Assembly (NCBI GenBank): GCA_016214955.1
Contig: JACRMN010000012.1
Coordinates: 899,044-963,043 of the forward strand
Length of the DNA stretch: 64,000 nucleotides
Direction of reading: 5' to 3'
Origin: Deltaproteobacteria bacterium
GTDB taxonomy: Bacteria > Myxococcota > Myxococcia > Myxococcales > Anaeromyxobacteraceae
The position numbers and the translations under genes are program-made. The notes beneath the pieces were generated by a model that worked only from the letters and a program-made list of their open reading frames with translations, did no database searches and had not been told where the DNA came from. The first letter of the stretch is position 1, and each line of letters opens with the position of its first letter. Of this stretch, positions 62,920 to 64,000 are shown piece by piece.

Positions 62920-62976
62920 CCAGCGCGACCTGAATGGGGGCGTGGCGCCGCGCCAGGGGCTCGCCGCGAGGTCGCT

Positions 62977-63762
62977 TCACCAGGTCGCGGCCGGTACAGG
63001 GCGAGACCGTATCCAGCCCGCCGCGATCACGGCCAGCACTCCTCCTGCGTGGAAGACCAGGAGGTGAGGCAGGGAAGCGTTGTCGGCGCAGGCGATCTGC
63101 AGCGCTGCGTCTCCGACCAGCACGCCGGCGACCGCCCATGCAGCCAGCGCCGGACGGAGGGAACCGCTCGCTCCCTTGCGCAGCGTGAGCCAGGCAGCTC
63201 CCATCGCGCCCAGCGCCATGCCGGCCTCGGTGAGGATGCAGTCCAGGCCGCCCAGCGCAGAGAGCGGGCCGGACCTCCCGCGGGCCAGGGCCGCCAGGAG
63301 AGCGGTCGCCGCCGCAGCCAGGACGAACCCGGGGGTGAGGCGGCGCAACCAGGCCGCCAGTGCCAGGCCCACGCCGGCGAGCCCCAGGCCGATCGCCCAG
63401 TCCTGAACGGCATGGGAGCGGTGCCGTGCCAGGGCCAGCACCGCGGCGGCCGCGAGGAGGAGCAGCGCGGCGGGCAGGCTCGACCGGGCGCGTGCGGCGA
63501 GGCTGCCTGGCTCGGGTGCCGGCGTGGCGCGTTGCGCCTGCCAGCCGTCGAAGCGGCGCAGCAGCTCGGCCCGGAGCGCGGCCGGGAGCTCAGGGGGCGG
63601 TAGCGCGCTCGCGGCCCTCACCGCGATCTGCATCTGGCGCACCCAGGCCTCGCAGGCCGGGCAGCCCGATAGGTGCGCCTCGAATCTCCTTCGCGTATCC
63701 GCATCGAGCGCACCCTCGGCGTACTCGGTGGTCAGATCGCTGATTTCCCTGCAAGTGAGCAC
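62977..63762 (-). CDS. Membrane protein with N-terminal zinc-finger anti-sigma domain
   Basis: A 261-residue protein. The GTG at 63762 gives the usual anti-sigma start MLTCREISDLTTEYAEG; an upstream GTG at 63789 is possible. The zinc site is HLSGCPAC. The C-terminal 170 residues are six or so membrane helices (ALLLLAAAAVLALARHRSHA, GLGLAGVGLALAAWLRR, LAAAATALLAALARG), a layout like NrsF-type anti-sigma factors. It faces the adjacent sigma/anti-sigma pair convergently and its zinc domain closely resembles that of the small anti-sigma protein. Its sigma partner may be the same ECF factor or lie elsewhere. Confidence 0.82.
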   Translation of the reverse strand: MLTCREISDLTTEYAEGALDADTRRRFEAHLSGCPACEAWVRQMQIAVRAASALPPPELPAALRAELLRRFDGWQAQRATPAPEPGSLAARARSSLPAALLLLAAAAVLALARHRSHAVQDWAIGLGLAGVGLALAAWLRRLTPGFVLAAAATALLAALARGRSGPLSALGGLDCILTEAGMALGAMGAAWLTLRKGASGSLRPALAAWAVAGVLVGDAALQIACADNASLPHLLVFHAGGVLAVIAAGWIRSRPVPAATW

Positions 63763-63907
63763 GGATCGCCTGCCTTCTCGGGCTCTCACCCATGCGTCTC
63801 CCAGACGCGGCCATGATTACACGGCTGCCAGCGAAATCCCCAGAGGGGCCTGTGGCCGAGGTCACGTCCGTCAAGGTGGTGTACGTCGCGTCATCCGGGT
63901 TGATTGA

Positions 63908-64000
63908 TTACGCGGCGTGCTTCTTCGTGGCGAGGGCCTTCTGCTCGCCAGGGTCCTCCTCTCGGCTCTCGATGGTCATGTAGCGGCGGACGACGGCCCA
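63908..64000 (-). CDS. C-terminal tail of unidentified gene, start outside window
   Basis: Thirty codons of a minus-strand reading frame, open to the window edge, end in TAA at 63908-63910. The residues WAVVRRYMTIESREEDP and a Lys-rich tail KALATKKHAA look like a cytoplasmic tail, perhaps of a membrane protein. Identity cannot be told from this piece. Confidence 0.5.
   Translation of the reverse strand, partial: WAVVRRYMTIESREEDPGEQKALATKKHAA

Noticed and set aside
1..64000. CRISPR arrays, rRNA genes, insertion sequences, riboswitches and replication origins
   Set aside because: No regularly spaced repeats, transposase genes with terminal repeats, rRNA or clear riboswitch folds were seen by reading.

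Overview
This high-GC window (GC-rich third codon positions throughout) most resembles a Myxococcota chromosome, probably close to Anaeromyxobacter. The hints are many Cys-rich lipoproteins, a bufferin operon, an ergothioneine pair and heavy-metal efflux. The genus is inferred from gene content only.

Positions 1-21764 look like the right end of a mobile island. It holds the 3' part of a replication-relaxation-like gene, two lipoprotein genes (one collagen-like), a tightly overlapping five-gene operon at 4643-19528, and a two-gene unit ending in a degenerate ImmA/IrrE-like protein. The operon encodes an N6-adenine methylase, an S-type specificity subunit, a NERD/double-kinase/P-loop protein, an unknown protein and a giant HerA-like ATPase with a nuclease-like motif. 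This matches a compact version of the methylation-associated defence system (MADS: MAD2-MAD5-MAD6-MAD7-MAD8). The island ends at a 24-bp copy of the 3' end of tRNA-Gly(GCC) with a terminator. A truncated integrase beyond it suggests tandem integration at one tRNA.

Positions 22444-26438 hold a higBA toxin-antitoxin pair and a TetR-SDR-SDR-hydrolase group with matching operators. Positions 26635-33222 (minus strand) hold an HME-RND metal efflux operon whose adaptor and small companion share a Cys/His repeat. Positions 33316-52615 form an osmoprotection and glycan region: otsA-otsB-marR, a ClC transporter, an OmpA-like lipoprotein, a glucosylglycerate-synthase-like protein, malQ, treS, MscS-type proteins and a broken glucoamylase. 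A palindrome (CTTGCA-N2-TGCAAG) recurs before several of these genes and suggests a regulon run by the MarR protein of the ots operon. Gene debris is common here.

Positions 52613-61800 hold a YciI protein, an OsmC-family gene whose in-frame TGA replaces a conserved Cys and is followed by an excellent bacterial SECIS hairpin (a probable selenoprotein), egtB-egtD, a DsrE/flavin-oxidase/TetR group, a copper-bufferin operon and a YceI protein. The window ends with an ECF sigma factor, two zinc-finger anti-sigma-type proteins and the tail of an unidentified gene.
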